A stretch of DNA of 35,251 nt. Source: Bacteroidota bacterium (GTDB lineage: Bacteria > Bacteroidota > Bacteroidia > Flavobacteriales > Weeksellaceae). Numbering within the stretch: position 1 is the stretch's first letter; every line of letters begins with the position of its first letter. Made by a program: the position numbers and the translations under genes. The stretch covers positions 1 through 35,251 of the forward strand of contig JAEWIE010000017.1 of NCBI GenBank assembly GCA_023387375.1. The letters are read 5' to 3'. The notes beneath the pieces were generated by a model. The model did no database searches, was not told the origin of the DNA, and was given only the letters and a program-made list of their open reading frames with translations. Below, piece by piece: positions 7,340 through 14,597 of the stretch.

Positions 7340-8338
7340 TTCGGACACGATTAAATTCTTGAACCTTTCAATGGTTTTTTCAATCGTTTGCTCATATCTT
7401 CCTCCTGCCGCATTGATGTGACCTCCTCCGTTAAAATAAGCACGAGCAAATTTGTTTACATCCACATCGTCCTTGGAACGGAACGAAATCTTAATGAAGT
7501 CTTCATACAGATCTTCCATGAAAAAAGCAGCCATTTTAGATCCAAGGATGCTTAAACCATAGTTTACAAATCCTTCGGTATCTCCTTTCTCAAATCCATA
7601 GGATTTTGATTCCTCCCTGGTTAGATACAAAATGGCAACTTGTCCGTCTTTTATCACTTCCATTCGCCCCAGTACAAGCGCTAGTAGTTTTAAACGAGAA
7701 AGCGAGTTGGTATCCCATGTCTGACTGGAAACAAACGCCGGATCCGCACCGTGGTCAATCAAATTGGCCACGATTCGGTGCGTTGTTGAACTTGTTGATC
7801 GGAAACGAAATCCTCCGGTATCGGTCATAATTCCACAGTAAAGACACTGCGCAGCTTCTAGCTCAATCAGGTTTTCCTGCTCCAATGCCTCAATAAAGTG
7901 ATATATCATTTGTGATGTAGCAGGCACCGTTGTATCGGAATAGACAAAATCAAATTCTTCTGGTTGCTGGTGGTGGTCAATTAATATTTTTACTCCTTTT
8001 GCTCTCTCGAGCCAAGGTCCCACGAGGTTGCCTAGTCGGTGCGAAGCGTTGAAATCAAGAACAAACAAAACCTCTGCCTCAGCGATAAGATCCCACGCTT
8101 TTTTTCGTTTATAATCTGCAATGGTTATCTTTTTCGCCTCTGGCATCCATTTCAAAAACTTAGGAAAATCATTAGGTACAACCACCTCAGCTTCCACTCC
8201 ACGAGCTCGTAGAAAGTGCTTTAGTCCCAAGGAAGAACCAATGGCGTCTCCATCTGGATTGTAGTGTGTTAAAATCACAATTTTCCTTTCAGGAGTTAAT
8301 AAAGCATGAATATCGAGAAGCTCGGAGGGTGTAAACAT
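7313..8338 (-). CDS. nrnA: DHH/DHHA1 phosphoesterase, NrnA-like nanoRNase/pAp phosphatase
   Basis: A 341-residue DHH-family enzyme. The first metal-binding motif is HYNPDGDA (25-32), followed by 'VLDFNASHRLG' and the DHH triad at 121-123. A C-terminal DHHA1 substrate-binding domain ends in GGGHINAAGG. NrnA-type members degrade 2-5 nt RNAs and dephosphorylate pAp. The start is the ATG at 8338: the next in-frame upstream start codon is the TTG inside the TACCTTTG promoter box. No terminator is visible between it and the convergent hydrolase gene; the two reading frames overlap at their 3' ends. Confidence 0.92.
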   Translation of the reverse strand: MFTPSELLDIHALLTPERKIVILTHYNPDGDAIGSSLGLKHFLRARGVEAEVVVPNDFPKFLKWMPEAKKITIADYKRKKAWDLIAEAEVLFVLDFNASHRLGNLVGPWLERAKGVKILIDHHQQPEEFDFVYSDTTVPATSQMIYHFIEALEQENLIELEAAQCLYCGIMTDTGGFRFRSTSSTTHRIVANLIDHGADPAFVSSQTWDTNSLSRLKLLALVLGRMEVIKDGQVAILYLTREESKSYGFEKGDTEGFVNYGLSILGSKMAAFFMEDLYEDFIKISFRSKDDVDVNKFARAYFNGGGHINAAGGRYEQTIEKTIERFKNLIVSESWSDSRIG

Positions 8339-8353
8339 AAATAAGGATTTTTG

Positions 8354-8361
8354 CAAAGGTA
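8354..8361 (-). promoter_or_regulatory. -7 promoter box of the nrnA-like gene
   Basis: On the minus strand this reads TACCTTTG, 15 nt before the ATG at 8338. A TTG lies upstream, but only 14 nt away, so the -33 assignment is uncertain. Confidence 0.55.
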
Positions 8362-8487
8362 AGATTTTCTTTGTTCAAAATTTAAGCGCGCTAGAAGAGG
8401 AAAACGAGATATCATTTGCTTGCTCTCTTCTCAGTACTCTTTGGTCTATCGCCTTGCCAGAATTCTTTTCTTTTTTTAGAATAAAGT

Positions 8488-8517
8488 TTGTAGGGTATAA
8501 AATAATTTGTATTTTTG
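8488..8517 (+). promoter_or_regulatory. Promoter of rpmH (TTG-N19-TATTTTTG)
   Basis: TTG at 8488-8490 (in TTTG), exactly 19 nt, then TATTTTTG at 8510-8517: a consensus Bacteroidetes vegetative promoter with a 44-nt leader before rpmH. Confidence 0.8.
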
Positions 8518-8561
8518 CATTCTGAAAATCAAGAGATAGTTTTACACTAAAGATATTAGAA

Positions 8562-8720
8562 ATGAGCAAAAGAACATTCCAACCATCAGAAAGAAAGAAA
8601 AGAAACAAGCACGGTTTCAGAGAAAGAATGTCTACTCCAAACGGTAGAAGAGTTTTAGCTGCAAGAAGAGCTAAAGGAAGAAAGAGCTTGAGCGTTAGCT
8701 CTGCTCGTGCGAAAAGATAA
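8562..8720 (+). CDS. rpmH: 50S ribosomal protein L34
   Basis: A 52-residue, highly basic protein. It begins MSKRTFQPSERKKRNKHGFR and contains 'RMSTPNGRRVLAARRAKGRK', the L34 signature. It binds 23S rRNA in the large subunit. It has its own consensus promoter and a strong terminator, so it is monocistronic. The rnpA gene that often follows rpmH in other bacteria is absent here. The ATG at 8562 is the only reasonable start. Confidence 0.97.
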   Translation: MSKRTFQPSERKKRNKHGFRERMSTPNGRRVLAARRAKGRKSLSVSSARAKR

Positions 8721-8742
8721 TTCTTTTGCGAATCACATATTT

Positions 8743-8775
8743 ATGCTTGAAAAAGAAATTTTTCAGGCATTTTTT
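8743..8775 (+). terminator. Rho-independent terminator of rpmH
   Basis: ATGCTTGAAAAA (8743-8754) pairs with TTTTTCAGGCAT (8759-8770), 12 bp with one G-T pair, around a GAAA tetraloop and followed by T residues. Confidence 0.88.
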
Positions 8776-8821
8776 GTTGTTAATTTTTCCAAAAAATTAG
8801 AGTAAATATAGAAGTTTTCTC

Positions 8822-8829
8822 TATTTTTG
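8822..8829 (+). promoter_or_regulatory. Possible -7 box for ftsE
   Basis: TATTTTTG matches the box and lies 37 nt before the ATG at 8867, after the rpmH terminator. There is no convincing TTG at the expected spacing. Confidence 0.4.
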
Positions 8830-8866
8830 ACGAGCTAAGTTTACCAACCTAAGCCCAAAAAATAAA

Positions 8867-9580
8867 ATGCCACACAGTAACTTATCAGGAGACAATATTA
8901 TTAGTCTAAGTCGTGCAAGAATTGCGCAAAAGAGTTTTACAGTTTTAAGCGATGTGAACCTTACCATCAAAAAAGGTCGATTTTGCTATCTGATTGGTAA
9001 AACGGGATCTGGAAAAAGCTCTCTATTAAAGACATTGTATGGACACATTCCATTGCAACAAGGCCACGGAAATGTGGTGGGCTACAACCTCGCAGAACTT
9101 AAAACTTCTCAAATTCCAGACTTAAGAAGAAAATTAGGAATTGTATTCCAAGATTTCCAACTACTCCCAGACCGAACGGTTGAAAAAAATCTAAAATTTG
9201 TTCTTGAAGCTACGGGTTGGAAAGAAAACAGTGCTATTCAAGACCGAATTGACGAAGTACTAAGCAGTGTGGGAATGAAAAGCAAAAAGCACAAAATGCC
9301 CCATGAACTCTCCGGAGGTGAACAGCAGCGTGTTGCCATTGCAAGAGCACTCCTTAACCACCCTCAACTAATCCTTGCGGATGAACCCACCGGAAACTTA
9401 GATCCTGAGACTTCTAATGAAATCATGACGCTTCTTAAACGCGTCGCTATGGAAAACAATTCCGCTGTGGTCATGGCAACTCACGACTATCACATGATTC
9501 AAAACTTCCCAGGCGAAGCCATCAAATGCGAAGACGGAGAAGTAAGCGTGATGGATACAACCGAATTATTTGAGGCCTAA
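8867..9580 (+). CDS. ftsE: Cell division ATP-binding protein FtsE (ABC ATPase)
   Basis: A 237-residue ABC ATPase. It has Walker A GKTGSGKSS (from residue 44), Q-loop 'VFQDFQLLPDRTV', signature LSGGEQQRVAIARAL, Walker B LILADEPTGNLDPE and the H-loop 'ATHDYHM'. The 'YLIGKTGSGKSSLLKTLYG' version of Walker A is the form seen in Bacteroidetes FtsE. FtsE works with FtsX at the septum to activate peptidoglycan hydrolases. No ftsX is adjacent, as the next gene is convergent and unrelated. A LolD/MacB-type ATPase is the main alternative. Confidence 0.85.
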   Translation: MPHSNLSGDNIISLSRARIAQKSFTVLSDVNLTIKKGRFCYLIGKTGSGKSSLLKTLYGHIPLQQGHGNVVGYNLAELKTSQIPDLRRKLGIVFQDFQLLPDRTVEKNLKFVLEATGWKENSAIQDRIDEVLSSVGMKSKKHKMPHELSGGEQQRVAIARALLNHPQLILADEPTGNLDPETSNEIMTLLKRVAMENNSAVVMATHDYHMIQNFPGEAIKCEDGEVSVMDTTELFEA

Positions 9581-9613
9581 GGTCTGCGACTTTTCGTCAT
9601 TCAGACCATTTTT
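9581..9613 (+). terminator. Probable terminator of ftsE
   Basis: GGTCTG (9581-9586) pairs with CAGACC (9602-9607), with an inner GAC/GTC pairing, followed by ATTTTTC. It lies between convergent genes. The T run is short, so this is a moderate call. Confidence 0.55.
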
Positions 9614-9629
9614 CACAATAGAAATATTT

Positions 9630-10328
9630 TTAGTCTCGATTAAAAAGATGAAACTCCTTCGTGAGTTCAAGGTACTCTTTTGAATAAACCCGCGGTTTTT
9701 CTTCAATGGTTAGACTTTCATTAATAAGATCTTGCTTTCCAAATTTAAATTCAAGAATCACTCTCACAACAGGACCACTATGCGTTCCTCGAATCGAAAC
9801 CATTCTTGATAAGAATAGCCCTACCCTAACTGCATACTCCGCAAACTCATCTTTAAATTGACTTGGAATTATGACACTAAAAGTTCCGTGAGAAGACAAA
9901 TGTCTTCCTACGCCTTCGATCAATTCTGGAAAATTAAGATGTAGAGTTTGACGTGCAATTTTATCCTTGCTAGAATGGTTAGGCAAAAAATAAGGTGGAT
10001 TTGAGACTATCAAATCATAAGAACCTCGCTTCGATAATTCTTTGAAATCTATCTTTTCGACGCTTAAGCGCGAAGAGTAGCTCGAGGCTTCAAAATTCTC
10101 TTTCGCAAGTAGCGCAGCCAAAGGATTAATATCAATACCCTTTATATTTAATTTGGAATTGCGCTGTGCAAGCATTAGAGAGATAAGTCCTGTGCCCACG
10201 CCGACTTCCAAGGCATTTTTACTCTGGGTGACACTTGCAAGAGCTCCAAGTAGAACCCCATCTGTACCCACTCGAAATACTTTGGAAGACTGCTTAATTT
10301 CAAACTTTTTAAAACGGAATGGCTTCAT
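9630..10328 (-). CDS. trmN6: tRNA1(Val) (adenine37-N6)-methyltransferase (TrmN6/YfiC family)
   Basis: A 232-residue N6-adenine methyltransferase. It has an N-terminal 'FRFKKFEIKQSSKVFRVGTD' block typical of YfiC/TrmN6, SAM motif EVGVGTGLIS (41-50) and catalytic NPPY (110-113, in 'DLIVSNPPYF'). It modifies A37 next to the anticodon of tRNA-Val. The ATG overlaps the stop of the histidine kinase gene by one base (TAATG, 10326-10330), so translation is probably coupled. It is the last gene of the ribE-kinase-trmN6 unit. Confidence 0.88.
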   Translation of the reverse strand: MKPFRFKKFEIKQSSKVFRVGTDGVLLGALASVTQSKNALEVGVGTGLISLMLAQRNSKLNIKGIDINPLAALLAKENFEASSYSSRLSVEKIDFKELSKRGSYDLIVSNPPYFLPNHSSKDKIARQTLHLNFPELIEGVGRHLSSHGTFSVIIPSQFKDEFAEYAVRVGLFLSRMVSIRGTHSGPVVRVILEFKFGKQDLINESLTIEEKPRVYSKEYLELTKEFHLFNRD

Positions 10329-11782
10329 TAAAGATTAGTAGGCAAAGTCACAATAAAACGGCTAAACTTCCCAAGCTCTGACTTCACATGAATTTCACCC
10401 TTGTACTCTTCAACCATTCTTCTTACCATAGTAAGACCAAGGCCCATCCCCGAATTTTTTGATGTAAAGTTGGGCTCGAAGATCCTTTCAAACATTTCCT
10501 CTGGTATCCCGACCCCATTATCCTCTACGGAAATCGTGATTCGTTTTTGAATTTGCTCCAAATCCACATTAATAATCGAACGCCTATTGTCATCTGCAGC
10601 TTGTCTTGCATTGGTGATTAAGTTGGTTACGATCCGGTTTAAATAGATTCTATCCATTTTCACTTGAATATCATCTCGATTGGCATGCACAAAAACATTA
10701 TCATCGTTAAAGATGCGTATAATGCTTTGTATTTCTTTGTTGAGACTAAAGACTTCGTCGTGTTTATCAGGTAGTTGTGCAAATTGTGAGAAGGCGGAGG
10801 CAACGGTGGCAACGAGATCAATTTGTTCCACCACCGAATCACTCATTCGAGCTACTTTCTCTACGATATCGGGATCGCTTGGATCAAACTTGCGACGAAA
10901 ATTCTGGATAGTAAGCTTCATTGGTGTCAGCGGATTTTTAACCTCATGAGCCACTTGTTTTGCCATTTCTCTCCAAGCTCTTTCCTTCTCGGTAAAGGAA
11001 AGACGTTCTTTTTGCTCTTGTATTTTGAGAATCATCTTGTTATAAGATTTCACAAGAGAACTTAATTCGTCATCTTTATAATATCGAATCGGTTTTAAAT
11101 CTTTTTCAAAAAGGGTAAGTTTGTTTATCAGACTTGAAAACTTGGTTAGCGTTTTCGTTAAATTTTTAGAAATTCCCCAACTTAGCCACAAGGAGAAAAG
11201 AATGATAAAAACATTAACTAATAAAATGTATTTAGCGTACTTATACATGACATTTAAGTAAGCAGAATCACTATGATAATAGGGAAAATACACAATCCCT
11301 ATAGGCTCAAGTGTATTGTTCTTTAGAATCATATATGAGGACACGACATTTGCCTGGATTCGGCTATCGTAAGTGGTAAAATCCACACGTCGATCCGATG
11401 CAAGTACATCGTTTAAAATAGATAGCGGAAGACGCTCATTTTTGACACGATCACTGTCTTTATTAGATACCAAATAATTTCCTTTGAGATCATAAATAAT
11501 TATGTCTGCTTTATTAATATCCGCTATCTCATAAATCTTGTTGCCTAAAATTCGAGGTAAATCTTCAGAAAAAAACTGTTGATGACTAACCGCATAGTCT
11601 AGCGAAGCCATAAGGGCATCTGACTTGGCTTGTTGCTCGGTCAGATTCTGCTCTATCGCATTGTTTTTCAACAGAACAAAGGAAAGGATTGACGAGGCTG
11701 TGATACTCATCAAACAAACTATCATAAAGCCCCAAAAAACTCGATTTCGGAAGCTATAACCTTTGTATCTACTTAACGGCAT
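10328..11782 (-). CDS. Membrane sensor histidine kinase, NtrY-like
   Basis: A 484-residue kinase. It has TM1 (about 16-38), a periplasmic sensor region of about 145 residues, TM2 (about 184-203), HAMP (about 204-256), and a HisKA dimerisation domain with HEVKNPLTPMKL (His279 as phospho-acceptor). The HATPase has N-box 'NRIVTNLITNARQAA', G1 'EDNGVGIP' and G2 'SGMGLGLTMV'. 'HEVKNPLTP' is typical of NtrY and related kinases. No response regulator gene is nearby. The start overlaps the 3' end of ribE by 14 bp and the stop overlaps the trmN6 start, so it appears locked into this operon. The signal sensed is unknown. Confidence 0.92.
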   Translation of the reverse strand: MPLSRYKGYSFRNRVFWGFMIVCLMSITASSILSFVLLKNNAIEQNLTEQQAKSDALMASLDYAVSHQQFFSEDLPRILGNKIYEIADINKADIIIYDLKGNYLVSNKDSDRVKNERLPLSILNDVLASDRRVDFTTYDSRIQANVVSSYMILKNNTLEPIGIVYFPYYHSDSAYLNVMYKYAKYILLVNVFIILFSLWLSWGISKNLTKTLTKFSSLINKLTLFEKDLKPIRYYKDDELSSLVKSYNKMILKIQEQKERLSFTEKERAWREMAKQVAHEVKNPLTPMKLTIQNFRRKFDPSDPDIVEKVARMSDSVVEQIDLVATVASAFSQFAQLPDKHDEVFSLNKEIQSIIRIFNDDNVFVHANRDDIQVKMDRIYLNRIVTNLITNARQAADDNRRSIINVDLEQIQKRITISVEDNGVGIPEEMFERIFEPNFTSKNSGMGLGLTMVRRMVEEYKGEIHVKSELGKFSRFIVTLPTNL

Positions 11783-12368
11783 TTTGTCTTGACATTAATT
11801 TAGTCACGTATTTTCCGATGATATCAAATTCAAGATTAACCTTTTGCCCGACTTTTAAAGTATGCATATTTGTAAATTCCCATGTATAAGGAATTATCGC
11901 CACAGAAAATTCAGAATCTTGACTTCGTGCCACAGTCAAACTAATACCATTGATGGTAATGGATCCTTGCGCCACCGTTAGAAACCCATGGCTCGGCTCG
12001 TAACCAATTCGTACCAAATAACTACCCTCCACATCTTCTATACCTAAAACCGTTCCAGTTTGATCTACGTGGCCCTGCACTATATGTCCATCCAGACGTC
12101 CTCCTAAAACAGTACAGCGCTCCAAATTCACCTGTGAACCAACTTCCCAATCTCCTAATTTGGTTTTCGTTAGTGTTTCCTCAATAGCATTCACAACATA
12201 GCGATCCTCCTCAATTGCGACTACCGTTAAACAACACCCGTCATGCGCCACACTCTGGTCTACTTTTAGCTCCTTTGTGAAAGGGGAGCTTAGTGTAAAA
12301 TCCACATTGCGTCCACTTCTTTGTATTTTCTCCACACGACCAAGGCCTTCAATTATTCCCGTGAACAT
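11769..12368 (-). CDS. ribE: Riboflavin synthase, alpha subunit
   Basis: A 199-residue enzyme that dismutates two 6,7-dimethyl-8-ribityllumazine molecules to riboflavin and the pyrimidinedione. It has the invariant start MFTGIIEGLGRV and two lumazine-binding repeats, residues about 1-97 (with 'VAHDGCCLTV') and about 98-199 (with 'GSITINGISLTVA'). The first repeat carries the catalytic N-terminal segment. Length is normal for the family (about 200). It is first in a minus-strand unit with the histidine kinase (14 bp overlap) and trmN6, and is divergent from pdxA. No FMN riboswitch fits in the 58-bp upstream gap. Confidence 0.96.
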   Translation of the reverse strand: MFTGIIEGLGRVEKIQRSGRNVDFTLSSPFTKELKVDQSVAHDGCCLTVVAIEEDRYVVNAIEETLTKTKLGDWEVGSQVNLERCTVLGGRLDGHIVQGHVDQTGTVLGIEDVEGSYLVRIGYEPSHGFLTVAQGSITINGISLTVARSQDSEFSVAIIPYTWEFTNMHTLKVGQKVNLEFDIIGKYVTKLMSRQNAVK

Positions 12369-12369
12369 A

Positions 12370-12398
12370 TTGTACTTTTTGTTAATTTTGTATCTTTC
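12370..12398 (+). promoter_or_regulatory. Probable pdxA promoter (TTG-N18-TATCTTTC)
   Basis: TTG at 12370-12372, 18 nt, TATCTTTC at 12391-12398, one mismatch to the -7 consensus; 28 nt before the pdxA ATG. Confidence 0.5.
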
Positions 12399-12408
12399 AA
12401 ATTCTTTT

Positions 12409-12416
12409 CAAAGATA
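12409..12416 (-). promoter_or_regulatory. -7 promoter box of ribE
   Basis: On the minus strand this reads TATCTTTG (exact consensus), 40 nt before the ribE ATG. It is interleaved with the divergent pdxA promoter, so any upstream element would lie within the start of pdxA. Confidence 0.55.
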
Positions 12417-12426
12417 ATAATAAACT

Positions 12427-13509
12427 ATGAGTTCTAAATATCCAAAAGTGCGAGTCGGTATATCGATAGGCGATTTTAATGGGATCGGCCCCGAAATTAT
12501 CATGAAAACTTTACACGATAAAAATATAACCGAATTTTTCACTCCGGTCATTTTTGCCTCAGGAAAGCTCTTCACATACCAGAAAAACATTTTCAAGCTT
12601 CAAATTAATTTTAATTATATTACAAAAGCCTCCGAAGCCCAGGATGGCAAACTAAATATGGTAAACCTTTGGAAGGACAATGTAAACGTCCAGTTAGGTA
12701 CACCTACGGATGAATCGACAAAAATGGCCATCGATTCTTTGGAGACCGCAACACAAGCGTTAAAAGAAGGAGATATTGATGTGCTGATCACAGCTCCAAT
12801 TAATAAAGATGAAATGATTAAGCATGGATTCGCCTATGCGGGACACACTCCGTACTTAGAAGCACAAATGGACAAAAAAGGTCTCATGTTTCTAGTCACA
12901 GAAGATTTAAAAGTAGCTGTATCCACTCATCACATCCCTCTTTCCGAAGTGCCTCAAAAACTTTCCAAAGAGTTATTGAAAAAACAGATCCGAATTTTGA
13001 ATCAATGCTTAATTGAAGATTACCAAATCCAAAAACCGAAAATCGCAGTACTTGGACTAAATCCCCACGCGGGGGATGGCGGAACGATTGGATCTGAAGA
13101 AATTGAAATTATACAACCTGCAATCAATGAAATGTTTGAGAATGGAATTTTGACCTTTGGTCCTTTTCCAGCAGACAGTTTCTTTCAGCCAGAGAAATAT
13201 AGACACTACGATGCGGTTCTAGCTATGTATCACGATCAAGGACTTGCTCCTTTCAAAACCATAGCTTACGAAACAGGCGTTAATTACACGGCCGGACTTC
13301 CCTTCATTCGTACCTCGCCTGACCACGGCGTTGCATACGATATTGCAGGACAAGGCATTGCGGATGAACGAAGTTTTTCAGAGGCTATATTCACTGCAGT
13401 AAAACTCTTTAAAAACAGAAATGAATATAATGACCTCATGTCGAATCGATTAAAACCGAAAAACACAAATAAAGACACTGGAGTTGACGAAGATGTACCT
13501 AGTCATTAA
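12427..13509 (+). CDS. pdxA: 4-hydroxythreonine-4-phosphate dehydrogenase PdxA
   Basis: A 360-residue NAD-dependent enzyme of the DXP-dependent vitamin B6 pathway. It oxidises 4-phosphohydroxy-L-threonine, and the product condenses with DXP through PdxJ. Visible motifs are GISIGDFNGIGPEI near the N-terminus, 'LITAPINKDEM', 'GHTPYLEAQM', metal-binding 'STHHIPLSEVP', 'GLNPHAGDGG', 'FPADSFF', 'MYHDQGLAPFK' and 'RTSPDHGVAYDIAG'. The C-terminus has a short, polar extension (NTNKDTGVDEDVPSH) beyond the conserved core. It precedes DUF177-rpmF-accB-accC on the same strand, but DUF177 has its own consensus promoter. Confidence 0.96.
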   Translation: MSSKYPKVRVGISIGDFNGIGPEIIMKTLHDKNITEFFTPVIFASGKLFTYQKNIFKLQINFNYITKASEAQDGKLNMVNLWKDNVNVQLGTPTDESTKMAIDSLETATQALKEGDIDVLITAPINKDEMIKHGFAYAGHTPYLEAQMDKKGLMFLVTEDLKVAVSTHHIPLSEVPQKLSKELLKKQIRILNQCLIEDYQIQKPKIAVLGLNPHAGDGGTIGSEEIEIIQPAINEMFENGILTFGPFPADSFFQPEKYRHYDAVLAMYHDQGLAPFKTIAYETGVNYTAGLPFIRTSPDHGVAYDIAGQGIADERSFSEAIFTAVKLFKNRNEYNDLMSNRLKPKNTNKDTGVDEDVPSH

Positions 13510-13606
13510 TCCTTTGGAAGATGGTAAAAAAAGAGAGTCATACCAAAGGCAATTAGAGTAATTTGAAACTCAAGCTCCTAAAAAGAGTATTTGCCTCTAA
13601 ATATAT

Positions 13607-13636
13607 TTGCTAAATCAAAAAAAATGCATATTTTTG
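13607..13636 (+). promoter_or_regulatory. Promoter of the DUF177-rpmF unit (TTG-N19-TATTTTTG)
   Basis: TTG at 13607-13609, exactly 19 nt, TATTTTTG at 13629-13636, 12 nt before the ATG at 13649. The TTG at 13607, in frame with the downstream gene, is thus a -33 element and not a start codon. Confidence 0.8.
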
Positions 13637-13648
13637 CAACCTCATTTT

Positions 13649-14206
13649 ATGGACAAATTTAGAAACTACGAAGTAGTCTTTTCCGGATTGAAAAACGGAA
13701 AACATAAATTCCAATTTGAGATAGATCAATCGTTCTTTGAACTACATGAAGCGGAACAAGAATTTACTAACCCTAGGTTAGTAGCCGAAATCCTACTCGA
13801 AAAGCACACGACTTTTCTTGAATTTTGGATCGAAGTTCACGGTAATGTCGCCCTAGAGTGCGACATCACAGGCGAAATATTTGACTACGAAATCAACCCA
13901 GAGTTGAAATTACTAGTTAATTTCGGTGAGACCTATGATGATAGCAATGAGGAAGTCATTACGATTCCTTCGAGCGACCACGCCTTTAACATGGCACAAA
14001 TCTTATACGAGATGGTCGTTCTTGCAATACCGATGAAGAAAATCTCACCTTCGATCGCGAAGGAAGATTGGGAACTTGTTGAGCGCTATGCATTGTTTAG
14101 TGAAAAAGAAGCGAAAGAATCAGAGCAGAAGTTCGCAGATGAAAATGAGCAGCAAGAAGTAGACCCGAGATGGGAAGCGCTCAAAAAACTGAAAGAAAAA
14201 AATTAA
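13649..14206 (+). CDS. DUF177 / YceD family protein
   Basis: A 185-residue acidic protein of the YceD/DUF177 family, implicated in 23S rRNA accumulation and almost always encoded just upstream of rpmF, as here. Seen in the sequence: a beta-rich start 'DKFRNYEVVFSGLKNGKHKF', the central 'HGNVALECDITGEIFDYEI' block in place of the CxxC seen in some members, and an acidic C-terminal helix 'EQQEVDPRWEALKKLKEKN', typical of Bacteroidetes members. The ATG at 13649 is chosen because earlier in-frame starts fall in the promoter. rpmF follows after 76 nt. Confidence 0.88.
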   Translation: MDKFRNYEVVFSGLKNGKHKFQFEIDQSFFELHEAEQEFTNPRLVAEILLEKHTTFLEFWIEVHGNVALECDITGEIFDYEINPELKLLVNFGETYDDSNEEVITIPSSDHAFNMAQILYEMVVLAIPMKKISPSIAKEDWELVERYALFSEKEAKESEQKFADENEQQEVDPRWEALKKLKEKN

Positions 14207-14224
14207 AAATAAATATTTTAAATA

Positions 14225-14263
14225 GATGAGATGAGAAACAATAATCCTCTCTCATCACTCATC
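14225..14263 (+). promoter_or_regulatory. Imperfect hairpin in the rpmF leader
   Basis: GATGAG+ATGAGA (14225-14236) can pair with TCTCAT (14250-14255) and CTCATC (14258-14263), leaving a 2-nt CA bulge and a 13-nt loop. No T run follows, so it is not a terminator. It may be an mRNA-stabilising or regulatory structure before rpmF. Confidence 0.4.
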
Positions 14264-14282
14264 AATTAAAAAATAATTAGAA

Positions 14283-14486
14283 ATGGCACATCCAAAAAGA
14301 AGACAATCCAGCACAAGAAGAGACAAGAGAAGAACTCATTATAAAGCAGTCGCTCCTCAATTAGCGAAAGACGCAACTACTGGTGAAATGCACTTATACC
14401 ATAGAGCACACTGGCACGAAGGAAAACTTTACTACAGAGGTAAAGTCGTAATGGAAAAAGAAACTGAAACAACAGAAGAAAACTAG
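14283..14486 (+). CDS. rpmF: 50S ribosomal protein L32
   Basis: A 67-residue basic protein with the L32 start MAHPKRRQSSTRRDKRRTHY. It has no cysteine at all, so this is the zinc-independent form; the 'HLYHRAHWHEGKLYYRGKVV' segment stands where others have the zinc ribbon. It assembles into the large subunit near the peptidyl-transferase centre. It follows DUF177, as in most bacteria, and ends in a strong terminator that separates it from accB. Confidence 0.97.
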   Translation: MAHPKRRQSSTRRDKRRTHYKAVAPQLAKDATTGEMHLYHRAHWHEGKLYYRGKVVMEKETETTEEN

Positions 14487-14517
14487 GTCGAAAAGCCACA
14501 GTTCTTCAATTTTATAT

Positions 14518-14556
14518 AAAAACCACTCATTTTTAGTAAAAATGAGTGGTTTTTTG
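14518..14556 (+). terminator. Strong rho-independent terminator of rpmF
   Basis: AACCACTCATTTTT (14521-14534) pairs perfectly with AAAAATGAGTGGTT (14538-14551) around a 3-nt loop. The stem extends by A-T pairs and is followed by a T-rich tract. Confidence 0.92.
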
Positions 14557-14567
14557 TTGTTTTTTTG

Positions 14568-14575
14568 TATTTTTG
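14568..14575 (+). promoter_or_regulatory. Probable -7 box of accBC
   Basis: TATTTTTG lies 22 nt before the accB ATG, directly after the rpmF terminator. No TTG is present at exactly 19 nt. Confidence 0.5.
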
Positions 14576-14597
14576 GGCATTATTCAAATATCAAGTT

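Noticed and set aside
8393..8431. AGAAGAG/CTCTTCT inverted repeat in the nrnA-rpmH gap as a regulatory RNA
   Set aside because: Seven pairs around a 25-nt loop is expected by chance in purine/pyrimidine-rich DNA, and the rpmH promoter lies further downstream.
8375..8608. Minus-strand reading frame of 77 codons overlapping rpmH
   Set aside because: It covers the rpmH promoter and the first codons of L34 in antisense; the product is low-complexity and unrecognised.
13511..13549. CCTTTGG/CCAAAGG hairpin after pdxA as a terminator
   Set aside because: A 7-bp stem with a 25-nt loop and no T run; an alternative TGGTA/TACCA pairing competes. Not convincing.
13493..13561. 22-codon frame (starts MYLVINPLEDG) overlapping the pdxA 3' end
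   Set aside because: Too short, no promoter of its own, and overlapping pdxA in another frame; no support beyond an ATG.
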